DNA from: Parietichytrium sp. I65-24A
Taxonomy: Eukaryota > Sar > Bigyra > Thraustochytrida > Thraustochytriidae
Assembly: GCA_012862575.1 (NCBI GenBank)
Contig: BLSF01000022.1
Span: 372,001-436,000 of the forward strand
Direction: 5' to 3'
DNA: 64,000 nucleotides
The translations under genes and the position numbers were made by a program. The notes beneath the pieces were generated by a model. It was not told the origin of the DNA, did not search any database, and saw only the letters and a list, made by a program, of their open reading frames with translations. Positions 50,201 through 58,580 of the stretch are shown here, one piece after another. Every line of letters begins with the position of its first letter. Position 1 is the first letter of the stretch.

Positions 50201-50443
50201 GAGCCTGACCAAGTCCACTCCTTTGTTGCGAGATACCTCAAGGATGCCGAGCTGGAATTTCACATCAACCTAAAACTCGAATTTCGCTTTGCTCCGACCT
50301 CGGTCCTTAGCCTAGCAGACGTCTGGGAAACTATGGCCAGTAAAGCCCAAAGAGCGGGCATCATCGATTGGCAAATCAGTGCAACTAGCCTTGAGGATGT
50401 ATTCCTCAGCATCGCGAGGACTTCTGAGAATCAATTTGAATGA
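44300..50443 (+). CDS. Full-length ABCA-subfamily ABC transporter
   Basis: 2047 residues in one exon. The ATG at 44300 (MLHPLLLQLLALLFKNLVIG) places the first membrane helix as in other ABCA proteins; the frame upstream starts only with GTG. The order is helix 1, a large extracytosolic loop with several sequons, a helix cluster (about 280-460), NBD1, helix 7, a second large loop, a second cluster (about 1490-1680) and NBD2. NBD1 has Walker A GHNGAGKT (about 685), signature FSGGMRRR (about 784) and FLDEPTTGLDP (about 804). NBD2 has GPNGAGKS (about 1768), LSGGQQRR (about 1866) and FLDEPTTGVDP (about 1888). All catalytic residues appear intact. ABCA proteins flip or export lipids at the plasma membrane or endomembranes. 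Substrate unknown. Confidence 0.97.
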   Translation: MLHPLLLQLLALLFKNLVIGKRNWGVTAAQVLAPAVLVATFGAILFSVGQPAGIERSPEPFVSLGENADELVGKCVVHDSLGGRFGYGMPIKDAPCITLLYSPNTSAVVNAVMAEIAKANPGLEVGKDILGFSNSREVEEYILNLSTPPVFAGVLFQDSGELVSQMEGESRGFDVASYLDSNNTNGNNTSAEVLHYDVWYNTTATRLAKYSGTDPVAAKTKSRYESSVFMIQRAVNEAAIKVITGSSEAKMSVALKPFPRISGQLENKDTASVVSMFGVPLCLIGMMFSFVLAISQIVQEKENRTLDAMRMMGLYESCYWVSWIAYYSCISVFAAILVTTAGKATAIPAFLQTNAVWLFLIYLVFQIAMYALALALSALMPSNKVAISVGFFVACVAIILQLAISTSLLNAAEMYNPYESSFSSQLLKVYPPALFGKLEQSIRMFTNSEGGEYLLQDASGGDYQFALFTEDSPRDTTIDYEKACAQGLAKSCYVYVHGCETCNAVCSLQWALTTSEEECLASPSRGYFHSPFPIPGRGSLQGCACLFSIPSDAETLWSLFGVAVFWVVAAWYLGQIVTYDHGRAKPILFFLYPSFWFECAISAAPGGAESDCSKSDHNGKDDVAAEQLAVLSGARDDPDTYPLVSKSLTKRFHQSVGSQRGAESKLVVDEFTLAIERGTCFVLLGHNGAGKTTTIKMLSGMLAPSNGEAHILGKSLRYSAASIRRQIAVCPQHDILWSQLTADEHLRFFGLFQGVNPAQIRERSDDLLKRVHLDGLRGRVAGNFSGGMRRRLSMAIAAIGDRPIFFLDEPTTGLDPQNQRHIWDLINELKRDKVVMLTTHLMDEAEVLADRVGVMAAGKLVALGNPIHLKKQLGGAYNVILNPTDSTDAIGQICATVTRLVPKAIIHLEPSGSGTKTVHIKLLQESMSSAPALFRWIDQQGVEYVRDWGVRQASLEDVFVSLNNEYGELATFANDDTVLQVAVPESNQGEKGEAEDEHSTIEEFLPVRFRRTTQGQVRALLRKTVTLQIRHKVALAIQVLLPVLLVLVAFLWVGGLRKDNPLNWWLDGAVEDAQKCVEALSTEVAQVKTFLSGGPPCSICSLSEFRNLSEVPEEILRRFEERIVDADIFLKEFVPEEVETEIRKPYVLKVFQDSNPLLKTMQTIRCSTVERKVGFDRDHIPAFLAGNMEVHHTGMLPTPIFVGVDAAVEDVSKLRENIGSKCVRLDEEITADTIPCTRSPLGDLVCSLDGANASLVLDQIADQADEWTGFMRHLPMRLIKEQTYPSYQTYPPYEVSPDRFHLGMAPVACGVRDTPAASELDFADDATLANEIVLLGQQRYKEADLEISEVTFEGERAAQKLQNTYFPTAALLFSQLDEDKASLSATIQTYMHESISSEECITYYFYPYVAVPVRTSLGEIQCRKIAVADSYVANRILNGLASAMIAAHSGRSQLAENVSNPVIFTRAVESKLEDFEHVDEGAQDFMLFILCVAICVAMMLQTPMIMFQILHEKELGLRDRLLMMGLRMRVYWGVQYLLDVGVSIAMYVLVFAVSALLGLEVFANHQAGIVILVLVLWANVQVLMTFFTCAWFARARIANYAYLAVLLLALAGGVLNTYVFAATPYLHAPGWCVWFPPFTLTRVVHLLSIRSFYWQDLDSSEEIVWMWIIMALQYVALLALNCAVYWGIPLVRSKNIFSHGDLHKSGATVSHDADMPEDVAEEARRVLSGEFDDATIRTVELRKLFGRFLALDGTTMHVEDRSLTSLLGPNGAGKSTMISVLTGLIKPSSGMAYVNSTIAVTNTSELHNVIGVCPQGDVSWPEMTALEHVLLFLRLKGAPRSMEFALARNALSAVKLNGHEHKRASKLSGGQQRRLSIAIAFIGDPRAVFLDEPTTGVDPVTRSELHQLILREKQKRCILLTTHLMSEAERLSDTIAILTNGRLSTIGSANHVKKLHNQGFLLTVITREPDQVHSFVARYLKDAELEFHINLKLEFRFAPTSVLSLADVWETMASKAQRAGIIDWQISATSLEDVFLSIARTSENQFE

Positions 50444-51628
50444 GAGCTTCATCGGTTGTATGTACTCTATCCGCTTTGAAATAGCCAGCTTGTCTGTATT
50501 TCACACGGATTAATCTGTGCAAAGCTCTTGGAAAAAAATGGAGAAAAAATGAAGGTAAGGGTTGGTTTGCCCCGCTCGCAGAATCTCAAAGGCTTTACTG
50601 TGAGATTATCCATCTGTGTTGTGCAAGGAGTGTTGCAACGAACAAGCAAAGCCTCTTCTGAAAGGCCGGCTTGCTGCATTGCATCTTCTTGAAAAGCCTG
50701 AGCTGATGGGCCTTGTGTTCTTTCCTTCGGGTGGTGTGCCTGGGTGGAAGCCGCTCCTGCTCTTCCAGCATTGCGGTGGCCCCAAAATCTACAAGGTGGC
50801 CTCTACACGTTCGCGCCTGGAAATGAAACGTCCACATCCTTGCATGCGACATAAAATTCTTCTGCACGACAGTGGTTTCGCACAGCCCCCGCGATTGAGC
50901 CTGCCTCGAGCATCCCGTCACGGAGCAATATGACGCCGTTCCTCACGTACTGCACTCCACCCCTGAGATCTTCCTTCTTTCCTTCACGCAAAGCTTTGAA
51001 CGCCGTGCCGCCGCACCATCTTCCCGTTTGTGTATGTGTGCAAGCGTGCAGAGAGTGAGAGAGATTGTTGTCCTTGCCGATCAATCGGGGCTTCTTCACT
51101 CTTTCAAACGCGCCTGATGGAAGCAAAAATCGAGCAAACGCTCAGGCGGACCAACGTCTTCGGCCGCTGCTGCCGCATCTCGCTCGTGCCAAGTCAAAAA
51201 TGCTTAACAGTAAATGCAAAACAACGAAAAACAATCTTATGACACTCCAGAGGTTCCAAAGGAATGCTCATGATTAACTGTAAACAAACGAAACGAATGA
51301 ATACTCTCTTGATCCATTTGCGAGAATTGAACATTCATTCTCTTGCCCCTTCTCCGAGAAGAGAAGCGAGTTTCCTGTTGCTCACTCAGCGCCTCAGCGA
51401 GCGTAACAGTGACAACAGAGAAAAAGAGAAAAGAGATTTGTTCTTCAATTTGTCTGTCCTTAACTTCATCAAATTGAGCGTATGGGCAGTGTTCCAGCAG
51501 CTTAGCTTCATCCACCGTGAAGTGCTCGTGGCCCTTGCGTTTTTTCACGTTCGTAATTTCTCAATTTGAAAAATTTTCCCCGCGCACCCAGCACCATTGC
51601 AAAACTCCGCACTTTTTTTAAATTTCAA

Positions 51629-51660
51629 ATTTTCGAATTTTCGGATTTTCGAATTTTCGA
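51629..51660. repeat. 8-bp (ATTTTCGA)4 tandem array
   Basis: Four head-to-tail copies with one variant unit (ATTTTCGG). The TTCGAA junctions are self-complementary. Confidence 0.85.
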
Positions 51661-52009
51661 ACCGCTGGGGACACTAGGGTCCTTTTTAAACCCCATTCAC
51701 TACCTACTAAGCTCTCTAGCACCGACGCACTCCTACCCTTCCCATTAGCCTTCCCTCAGTCCTTTTCAAATCGTCGTTACTTTTCCCTCCTTAATCCCGA
51801 GAACCATGCATAGATCCGCTCTACCTCTTTAAGGAGGACCGCCGCGGGAAAAAAACTTCCTTCAGGGGAAAAAAAACATTACCACAATCGTCAGCTTATA
51901 CTATAGGACCAGAAGACTAGCGCCGTTACGGTAAACTCGGCGGCAGCGAGAGGGCAAGGAGTACTGTCCGCAAACCCCAAACGTCGGAAGAGGTGACAAC
52001 GTAAAAAGA

Positions 52010-52110
52010 GTTGAAGAGTTGAACAGGTGCGAAAGTTTGCAGAGTTGCCAAAGGTTGCAGAGTTTGCAGAGTTTGCAAAGGTTGAAATTTGGAAAGGTTG
52101 CAAAGGTTGC
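52010..52110 (+). repeat. Imperfect TTGCAAAGG / AGAGTTTGC repeats in a likely 5' UTR
   Basis: Nine-base units related to AGAGTTTGC and AAAGGTTGC recur about eight times, 110-200 bp upstream of the phosphatase ATG. Confidence 0.6.
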
Positions 52111-52216
52111 ATAGGGAGAGGTCTGAGCAGGAGGATAAAGTAAAAGGGAAAAGTGAAAAGTGCACAGCGATAAGGTCGGGGACATTTCGACATAGAAGAG
52201 AAAGCAAGGACAGAAG

Positions 52217-53344
52217 ATGCAGCGCGTGTACGGACTCGGAGAGATGCAGGGCGCAGACGCCATGATGTACAGTACGCCGATGGCGGACAGGAGATTGAAG
52301 AGGCAGCAGCGGCCGTCGCTCAAGTTTTACGCGGCCAGCGCGATGATCCCGCATCCGAATAAGCAGAATGATGGAGAGGACTTTTGCTACATCTCCAGCT
52401 GCGGGTCCAGCATCGGCGTGGCGGACGGTGTTGGCGGGTGGAGCATGCACGGCATCGATGCGGGGGCGTACAGTCGGGAGCTTTGCAACCAAGCCAGCGC
52501 GGTGGTGGCGCAGACTGGGGAGACCGACCCGCTGCAGATCATGCAGTGCGCATTTGACACGAGCAACCGGCCGGGAAGCAGCACGTTTTGCGTGATGACG
52601 CTCCAGGACAGCACCTTCCGAGCGGCCAACTTGGGGGACAGCGGCTTTGTCATCCTCCGGCCCACTCCGAACGGACTCCGTTACGTGGCTCGCTCAGAGG
52701 AGCAGCAACATCACTTTAACTGCCCTCGTCAGCTCGGATGCAAGTCGCTCGACGTGCCGTCTGACTCGGTGTGTTACAACATCCAAGTAATGCCAGGCGA
52801 CGTGGTGATCGCTGGCACGGACGGGCTCTTTGACAACGTTGGCATTGATGATTTAATTGATATCCTTGAAGGGAGCAAGGCGAACCTCTGTCCGAAAGAA
52901 TCAGAGCTCTCCGAACTAGCCACCCACATCGCTACTTCTGCATTCTTGCTGAGCAGAAATAAGAAGGTGAACAGCCCGTTCTCCAGGAACGCCATGGAGC
53001 ACGGCATCAAGTATTCCGGCGGCAAGCTCGATGATATCACTGTCGTCATCTCCATCGTTGTTCCACACTACCAAAACCTGACCTCTCCGCAGCGCGAGGA
53101 GAGCGTCACATCAAATCCATCGCCGAACCCAGCATTCACCTCACCGGCAACTACCAACGCCTCCAGATTCTATCTGCCGCCGGGGGCATTTGACATGGAC
53201 GACGAGAAAGAAAACATTCCGCCTGGTGTGCAGTTCACACCAACCAAGTCTTCTGTGAATGCCAGAGATGACTTTGGATCTCCGTACTCCCCAATGTCCA
53301 CTCTTTCGGACGAGAGCATGCTTGACGAGGAGTCCTTTAGATAG
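52217..53344 (+). CDS. PTC7-like PP2C-family protein phosphatase with regulatory tail
   Basis: 375 residues with the ATG at 52217. The core (about 40-280) is a PP2C/SpoIIE-type Ser/Thr phosphatase close to PTC7/PPTC7: IPHPNKQNDGEDFCYIS, IGVADGVGGW with metal-binding Asp, GSSTFCVMTL, ANLGDSGFVIL, and VIAGTDGLFDNVG, with a further Asp in the KLDDITVVIS block. Family members are metal-dependent, and PPTC7 itself is mitochondrial. The N-terminus here (MQRVYGLGEMQGADAMM) is not an obvious presequence. The tail (about 285-375) is extended and unusual: it has a KEN box at 331-333, a full CDK site TPTK and two SP sites (SPYSP), then acidic residues. The tail suggests cell-cycle control of stability; that is inference. 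Confidence 0.9.
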   Translation: MQRVYGLGEMQGADAMMYSTPMADRRLKRQQRPSLKFYAASAMIPHPNKQNDGEDFCYISSCGSSIGVADGVGGWSMHGIDAGAYSRELCNQASAVVAQTGETDPLQIMQCAFDTSNRPGSSTFCVMTLQDSTFRAANLGDSGFVILRPTPNGLRYVARSEEQQHHFNCPRQLGCKSLDVPSDSVCYNIQVMPGDVVIAGTDGLFDNVGIDDLIDILEGSKANLCPKESELSELATHIATSAFLLSRNKKVNSPFSRNAMEHGIKYSGGKLDDITVVISIVVPHYQNLTSPQREESVTSNPSPNPAFTSPATTNASRFYLPPGAFDMDDEKENIPPGVQFTPTKSSVNARDDFGSPYSPMSTLSDESMLDEESFR

Positions 53345-53663
53345 ATAGAGACACAACACCCCTTTCCCCAATGGACGCGTGAAACACCGTCTTGAAAGCG
53401 CTGTATTGACTTGCGCGCACGTTGGCGCATGATACTTTTGTAGAATTTGACCCTTGACCCCAAACTTGATTTAAAATACCAGCATCACTGTAATCCAAAA
53501 AAATAGACTCTGACAATTTAAAAAAACGCATTTTTTTTCTTCTGAGCGTAAAACATGTCCAGACAATGTTCACATGCATTCATTGAAAGTTAAAAAGAAA
53601 ATATATAAACACATCACAACAGCGCAAAACATAGTATTATCACAGGCGCGCTTGATTCTATTT
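53345..53663. other. Gene-free interval between convergent genes
   Basis: 319 bp between the phosphatase stop and the stop of the second G8 protein gene. AT-rich, with an A-run at about 53520 and a T-run at about 53530. No gene was seen. Confidence 0.55.
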
Positions 53664-56600
53664 TCACTGTTTGGTTGGAAAGCTGGTTGGTGCTTTCGTG
53701 GGAAACTTGGTCGGGGACAGCGTCTCGATTTGGGTCAGCGTCGGAGGCCGAGTGGCTGCCAAAGTGGGCGGTGGTGTTTGACTGGACTCGAGACAGTTGG
53801 TATCATAGTGCGCTTGAACCGCAAAGTCAAACGCCATGTTGTTACTCCACTTGTGGCGGTGGACCTCGACAGCTATCATGTTTGATCCTTCCACAAAGTA
53901 ATCCCCACTATACAGCGGCAGGCCCACTGCCACGTTTCCGGTGTTTGAGTCCAGCGCCGAGTCAGAGTTCTGAACATCGCCGTAAAGGAGATTGAATCGC
54001 AAGAGCTCCTTCCCGTTCACGTACACCACGGCCGCGTCTTCAGCCCACAATATTGGCTGGAATGTGACGATACAGTGAGCCTTTTCGACGCTGATTTCTT
54101 TGCGAAAGTACATCGTCATTGGCGGAGTCTCTAGGCTGCCTTTGCCCGTATCAGTCTTGAGAAAGTATCGCGCAAAGCCAATGTGCGCTACGCCAGATGA
54201 CCACTCGTCATCCTCAAAGGCCGGGTCGGCCCATGCTGGACCAAAGGATTGGAATGACACACTTGAGTCAAGTGCGCTGTCGTAGTACTTCCAAGTGGAA
54301 GAGGCTTCCAGCAAGGGTGCCGAACTGTTCACTACGCAAGTCATGGACGTCAGGTCAACTACTTCGCCGCGAGAAGGCGTTTCGGTCACGTCATCGCACA
54401 TCTTCTCAGTTGAGGCAATCAGAAAGGCGTCAAAGCTCATGTCACCCCATCGCCTGTGCGCTTCCACAGTGATCACATTCAACTCTCCGAGAGGTTTCAT
54501 GATGTTGTCGAGATCACTCGAATAAGAAAATTCCTTGTACTCCGTTTCGGATCCGGATGTTGTTGCAAGGGAGCTAGAAGTAACTCCAGAACTCTCGAGG
54601 TTCACTCTGTGGATCTCTACACCATTTACGTACACGATACAGCCTGCATCGCACAGGAGGCCTACGTCGAGCGAGAGAACTTTACGATTCATTGTGAACG
54701 TCTTTGCAAAGTACGATGTGATGGGTTGCGATCCGCCACCGATGACTGTATCTTCGTCGCCGTCATAGAATCCGAGCTCGCCAGCACCTGACTTGGCACT
54801 CTCGATGGTAGCGATTTCTGGCAAAGGCCAGCTATCCGGGGCTTGGCTGTCAGCAGAATCCCAATATGACCAGAGACTCTTCTTGTCAAATACCGACTTG
54901 GATACCGACCCCTTGGCCACCGGAACGCAACTTCCGCGGAAGCATACCTCGCCAGACGAGCAATCCAGCTGTGGGCTGGACCGCGAAGGGTTCTCCTGGT
55001 ACTGAAGGATGTACTCCCAGAGAGAGTCGTGTGTGTTGTCCACTAAGCCGTCGCAGTTGTTATCGACTCCATCGCAGGTTTCTGGCTCGGGCATTTGCGC
55101 AGTGCATCCAGAATACTTTCCATTCGTGCAAGTCTCGACCCCAGCACCGCATGGAGTATAGCATGCTCGCGTCAGGGGCTTCCCGGTTGCATCTTCATCC
55201 ACTGCGCCGTTTGCGTTGTTATCCTGTCCGTCACAAACCTCTTCTTCCCAAATATTTGGAGACGAACACTCTCGTTCGTACTTGGCAAGGACCTCAAGAT
55301 CGAAGCTCCCGTCTTCGCTTGCTGACTTGTATCGCTGGTGCAGCTCAGCTGCAAAGATGTTGTCGCCGTCTAGTAGAGTCTTGATGGCGGTTTCATCAAG
55401 CTCTATCTCGACGTATTGGCTCTCGCCAGAGTAGTATGCAAGAGCCGCAGTTTCGAATGTTAACTTGGTAGCTGGCAAATTCAAGCTGAGCACCTGGATA
55501 CCATTCACATAGAGTGCAACCGCCTCATCATACAATATCCTCAAGGTGACCCCTCGAACACACCCGGTGTCCTTCAGATTGACGATCTTGCGAAAGTAGG
55601 CAGTGAGGCCCCTCTTCGAGTTTTCAATATTTGACCTCTCATCCCCGTCATTGAATCCAAGCTCCCCATTCCCGGACATCCACGAAGAATCTGGGAATAA
55701 CAAATGCTGGAAGCCGATTGGGTTAAGGAGGTCCGGGTGCTGGTTTGTTCCATCGTTCAGGAACTTCCACTTGGACTCTTTGTACATCACCTGGCACCTT
55801 TTGAAAGTCGCACAGCCGCCATCAGACTCCTCAATGCTCACGAGGACTTCTTCATTCAAGCTAGGGTTTAAGTAAAGAGTCAAGCCGTCCACCGCCCCAG
55901 TGCAAATTTGGTCGTAAAGGTGCGGGGTAGTAAAGGCGGCTTCTGGGGTTCCAGCGTCCGCGGGGCAGTTCAACGGGGACGCTCCAGACACAATTCCGTA
56001 TTGAAAGGATTCAGACTCTGGGAAATTGAAGCGCAGAGCCTCGGATGCACAAGAGTTGCTGTCCAGATTGCGCATACTGATGGTTCTTCCTGCGAGGCGA
56101 TCTGCGTTGTCTCCCTCCAGACGGATAGAGTAACCATCTTCAATCTCAAGTTCAGCAAGCGAGATCAAGTTTGCAGTGAAGATAAGTCCCTCATCCTCCA
56201 AGAAGTTGCCGTCATCATCGAGACCAAAGAATGGCATGAGAGTGATCTCTTTGGCAACCCCTGCCGAGTCTGTCCAGGAAAGGATCATTCTTACGCTGGC
56301 AAAGTCGGATGGGGTTTCTGTCTCATCCGGGTGTGCTGCGCTTGGATATACCTCAATGACAAAAGCAACACTACGCCAGCAAACGTACTTGCAATAGTAT
56401 GCGTTTCTTTGTTCGTTGAAGCTGCACGAATTGGAGTCAATGATGCTTTCGTTTGGCGAGACGTACGAGCCAGATCCAACCAGGACCACGTTCTGATAAA
56501 TTGCACTTCCGCGCGCCTCCGTGCCTGCATCAAAACCCTCCCAGAATGGACGCGGGTCGTACAAGAGTGGCACCGGACGAGATTCCCCGATGAACGAGTT

Positions 56601-58580
56601 GGAGTGAAATTGGTGCCCAATTAGAAATTTCCCTTGTGCCTGGGAGATGTCCACACTGAGCGCCGCAGATCTTCGACACTCCATGTCTTCAAGATTTGCG
56701 AAAACGTTCTTGGTAATTGTATTTGGTCCCAAGCCATCACTCCAGCGCAGGGGGGTATCTTCTGTGAGAACAATCCCAAATATTGGCTCGTGGCGGTACG
56801 CACCTCCGCGAGGAATGCTGCGCCCAACGCTTCCGGAAGCTCGCAGAGTTGGCGACACTAAATGGTAGACGTGCGCGGGGAGGGAGCAACTGGAAGATGC
56901 GCGGCAATTTCCAAACGTGGTAAACTCTTGGCATCCTGTCGGATTTCCGATATTATCAGTCTCGCCGAGGATAATGCTTTCCTGCAAGAAGCAGTTATTT
57001 ACTCTGTCAAAACTAACACCGTGGGTGTTATCAGCGACCACTGCACGCTGAAAGGACAAGTTTTCGGAGCTATGCGTGAAGATTCCACTTCTCATGTTTT
57101 TGAACGAGACGAAATCTTCGAACACACCAATTTTTTCGGGACGATATCCTTTTGGGTAGGTGCGAAGTCCATGAGCGGTATTGGAGTGCGCTACATTGGA
57201 CTGAAAAATTTTCAGCTCCAAAGTTTTGGTGTCGAGTCCGACAGCCTCGGAAAGGTACTTTGAAGGTCCGCGAATCGAGTTGAACTCGAACCAAAAGCCA
57301 CTGTTGGACCCAGCTGCGACATTGCCGATCCAAGTGTTGTTTGGATTTGTAATCCAGAAAGTGGAGGGCAGGTCGTCAGTGTTGCCTTCGTCTTGCTCAA
57401 TGAGGGTGGAAACGGGTCTGTTAACAAACCCAATGTTGCGAGTAAAGACGTTCCCGTATTCGATTCCGTCCTCAAGCATAAAGCAGTGCCCGTAGGTCTG
57501 AAATGCCACGTTTTCTTGAATCGTGAGCCGATGCGTTCCGTGGACTACTAGGCAGCGCTGGAATGTGTCGTGAATGGAGTTGTGACTTAGCAGCGACAGG
57601 CCTTCCGTGTCGCGGCACATGTGGAAGTGCAGCGGGTACCTTCCCAAGTTACCTTGCTGGCCAAGTGCAATGAATTCAACTCCTTGAATCGTTTGCTGAG
57701 TAGCTGTGTGGACAACGATGAAATGCCCTCCATGTAGTTCGTCTTCTGGGCTGGGCTCGCCGCGAATTTTAATTGGACGAGTGAGGAGCGCTACTTCACC
57801 GGCCTCGTCGATGCCAACCGACTCTGTCAGAAAATATTTTTGTCCCCAATGGTTTTTGGCAAGCGGGGTTGCAAATGACAGAAGCGTCACTTTGTTTGTT
57901 GCATCCCAGCTTAATGCCGTGATAACACGCTCCTCCGCATCCAGGTAGTCAAAGTCTGTTGAAGACAAGGCAATCGAGTCTCCAACCTTCCAACAGCTAG
58001 TTTGGTCATCTTGGAGCTTGATGGTTGTGTGTCCTGGAAGGGCAGTCTCCGCGAGGCGTGTCCACGTCTTGCAATCTGAGGACATGCCAAACAGCGACAC
58101 TCGACCTCCGGCGACCGCGAATGGTTTATAGCCAATCGACATTGATCGAGTTGCGGAGACAACACTGAGATCGAACTCCGTCCCGCTATCGGTCAAGAAG
58201 AACTCAAGGTCGTGCGAGAATGGGGATGCGCTGGATCCCGCAAAGAGGTGTCCCTCCACGATGACAAAGTCTGTGGAAATGAATTTGTCGCCATCATCCT
58301 TGATCTTGAGCCAACCTTCAACGTGCAGTCCTTTAAGACTGAGGGACACTGTGCCGCTGAGAATAACCGCAGTTCCGCAAGGTATTCTTGCAATACCGTC
58401 TTCGCCGATCAATTTGCTGGACCAAGAGGTCCAGGAGACACTCTCCGCAGCGTCAAGCGCGCTGTTGCATTCAAGCGCAACGAGAGGCTCGTATGTACTC
58501 GACCCTTGCGAGAGCTCCGAGAAACTCGCCAACGCAGCGACAGCAAGGCTGCATCGAAGCAGATCGAAAGGAAGTCTCAT
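53664..58580 (-). CDS. Secreted G8/parallel beta-helix protein with MopE-type motifs and three repeated beta-sandwich modules
   Basis: 1638 residues. The ATG at 58580 gives a signal peptide (MRLPFDLLRCSLAVAALASF). A G8 domain follows (about 50-150, RIPCGTAVILSGTVSLSLKG). A parallel beta-helix occupies about 290-640, with GNLGRYPLHFHM, QRCLVVHGTHRLTIQENVAF and CFMLEDGIEYGNVFTRN, the same block as in the protein at 17857-22458. The C-terminal third holds three copies of a module with W(K/S)(F/Y)xxD, GELGFxDGDE and YVNG, at nucleotides about 55775-55270, 54890-54400 and 54305-53790. Between copies 1 and 2 lie two MopE-type metal-binding motifs (CDGQDNNANGAVDED, CDGVDNNCDGLVD). The end is Pro/Thr-rich (SPTKFPTKAPTSFPTK) with no membrane helix, so the protein is probably secreted or wall-linked. 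Role inferred: extracellular glycan or metal binding. Confidence 0.9.
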   Translation of the reverse strand: MRLPFDLLRCSLAVAALASFSELSQGSSTYEPLVALECNSALDAAESVSWTSWSSKLIGEDGIARIPCGTAVILSGTVSLSLKGLHVEGWLKIKDDGDKFISTDFVIVEGHLFAGSSASPFSHDLEFFLTDSGTEFDLSVVSATRSMSIGYKPFAVAGGRVSLFGMSSDCKTWTRLAETALPGHTTIKLQDDQTSCWKVGDSIALSSTDFDYLDAEERVITALSWDATNKVTLLSFATPLAKNHWGQKYFLTESVGIDEAGEVALLTRPIKIRGEPSPEDELHGGHFIVVHTATQQTIQGVEFIALGQQGNLGRYPLHFHMCRDTEGLSLLSHNSIHDTFQRCLVVHGTHRLTIQENVAFQTYGHCFMLEDGIEYGNVFTRNIGFVNRPVSTLIEQDEGNTDDLPSTFWITNPNNTWIGNVAAGSNSGFWFEFNSIRGPSKYLSEAVGLDTKTLELKIFQSNVAHSNTAHGLRTYPKGYRPEKIGVFEDFVSFKNMRSGIFTHSSENLSFQRAVVADNTHGVSFDRVNNCFLQESIILGETDNIGNPTGCQEFTTFGNCRASSSCSLPAHVYHLVSPTLRASGSVGRSIPRGGAYRHEPIFGIVLTEDTPLRWSDGLGPNTITKNVFANLEDMECRRSAALSVDISQAQGKFLIGHQFHSNSFIGESRPVPLLYDPRPFWEGFDAGTEARGSAIYQNVVLVGSGSYVSPNESIIDSNSCSFNEQRNAYYCKYVCWRSVAFVIEVYPSAAHPDETETPSDFASVRMILSWTDSAGVAKEITLMPFFGLDDDGNFLEDEGLIFTANLISLAELEIEDGYSIRLEGDNADRLAGRTISMRNLDSNSCASEALRFNFPESESFQYGIVSGASPLNCPADAGTPEAAFTTPHLYDQICTGAVDGLTLYLNPSLNEEVLVSIEESDGGCATFKRCQVMYKESKWKFLNDGTNQHPDLLNPIGFQHLLFPDSSWMSGNGELGFNDGDERSNIENSKRGLTAYFRKIVNLKDTGCVRGVTLRILYDEAVALYVNGIQVLSLNLPATKLTFETAALAYYSGESQYVEIELDETAIKTLLDGDNIFAAELHQRYKSASEDGSFDLEVLAKYERECSSPNIWEEEVCDGQDNNANGAVDEDATGKPLTRACYTPCGAGVETCTNGKYSGCTAQMPEPETCDGVDNNCDGLVDNTHDSLWEYILQYQENPSRSSPQLDCSSGEVCFRGSCVPVAKGSVSKSVFDKKSLWSYWDSADSQAPDSWPLPEIATIESAKSGAGELGFYDGDEDTVIGGGSQPITSYFAKTFTMNRKVLSLDVGLLCDAGCIVYVNGVEIHRVNLESSGVTSSSLATTSGSETEYKEFSYSSDLDNIMKPLGELNVITVEAHRRWGDMSFDAFLIASTEKMCDDVTETPSRGEVVDLTSMTCVVNSSAPLLEASSTWKYYDSALDSSVSFQSFGPAWADPAFEDDEWSSGVAHIGFARYFLKTDTGKGSLETPPMTMYFRKEISVEKAHCIVTFQPILWAEDAAVVYVNGKELLRFNLLYGDVQNSDSALDSNTGNVAVGLPLYSGDYFVEGSNMIAVEVHRHKWSNNMAFDFAVQAHYDTNCLESSQTPPPTLAATRPPTLTQIETLSPTKFPTKAPTSFPTKQ

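Larger units (their letters stand above)
50444..52216. other. Gene-free interval
   Basis: 1.77 kb between the ABCA and phosphatase genes. It holds an ATTTTCGA tandem array (51629-51660) and, next to the phosphatase start, GTTGCAAAG/GAGTTTGCA repeats (about 52010-52110). Short frames of about 100 codons on both strands have no recognisable product. Confidence 0.5.
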
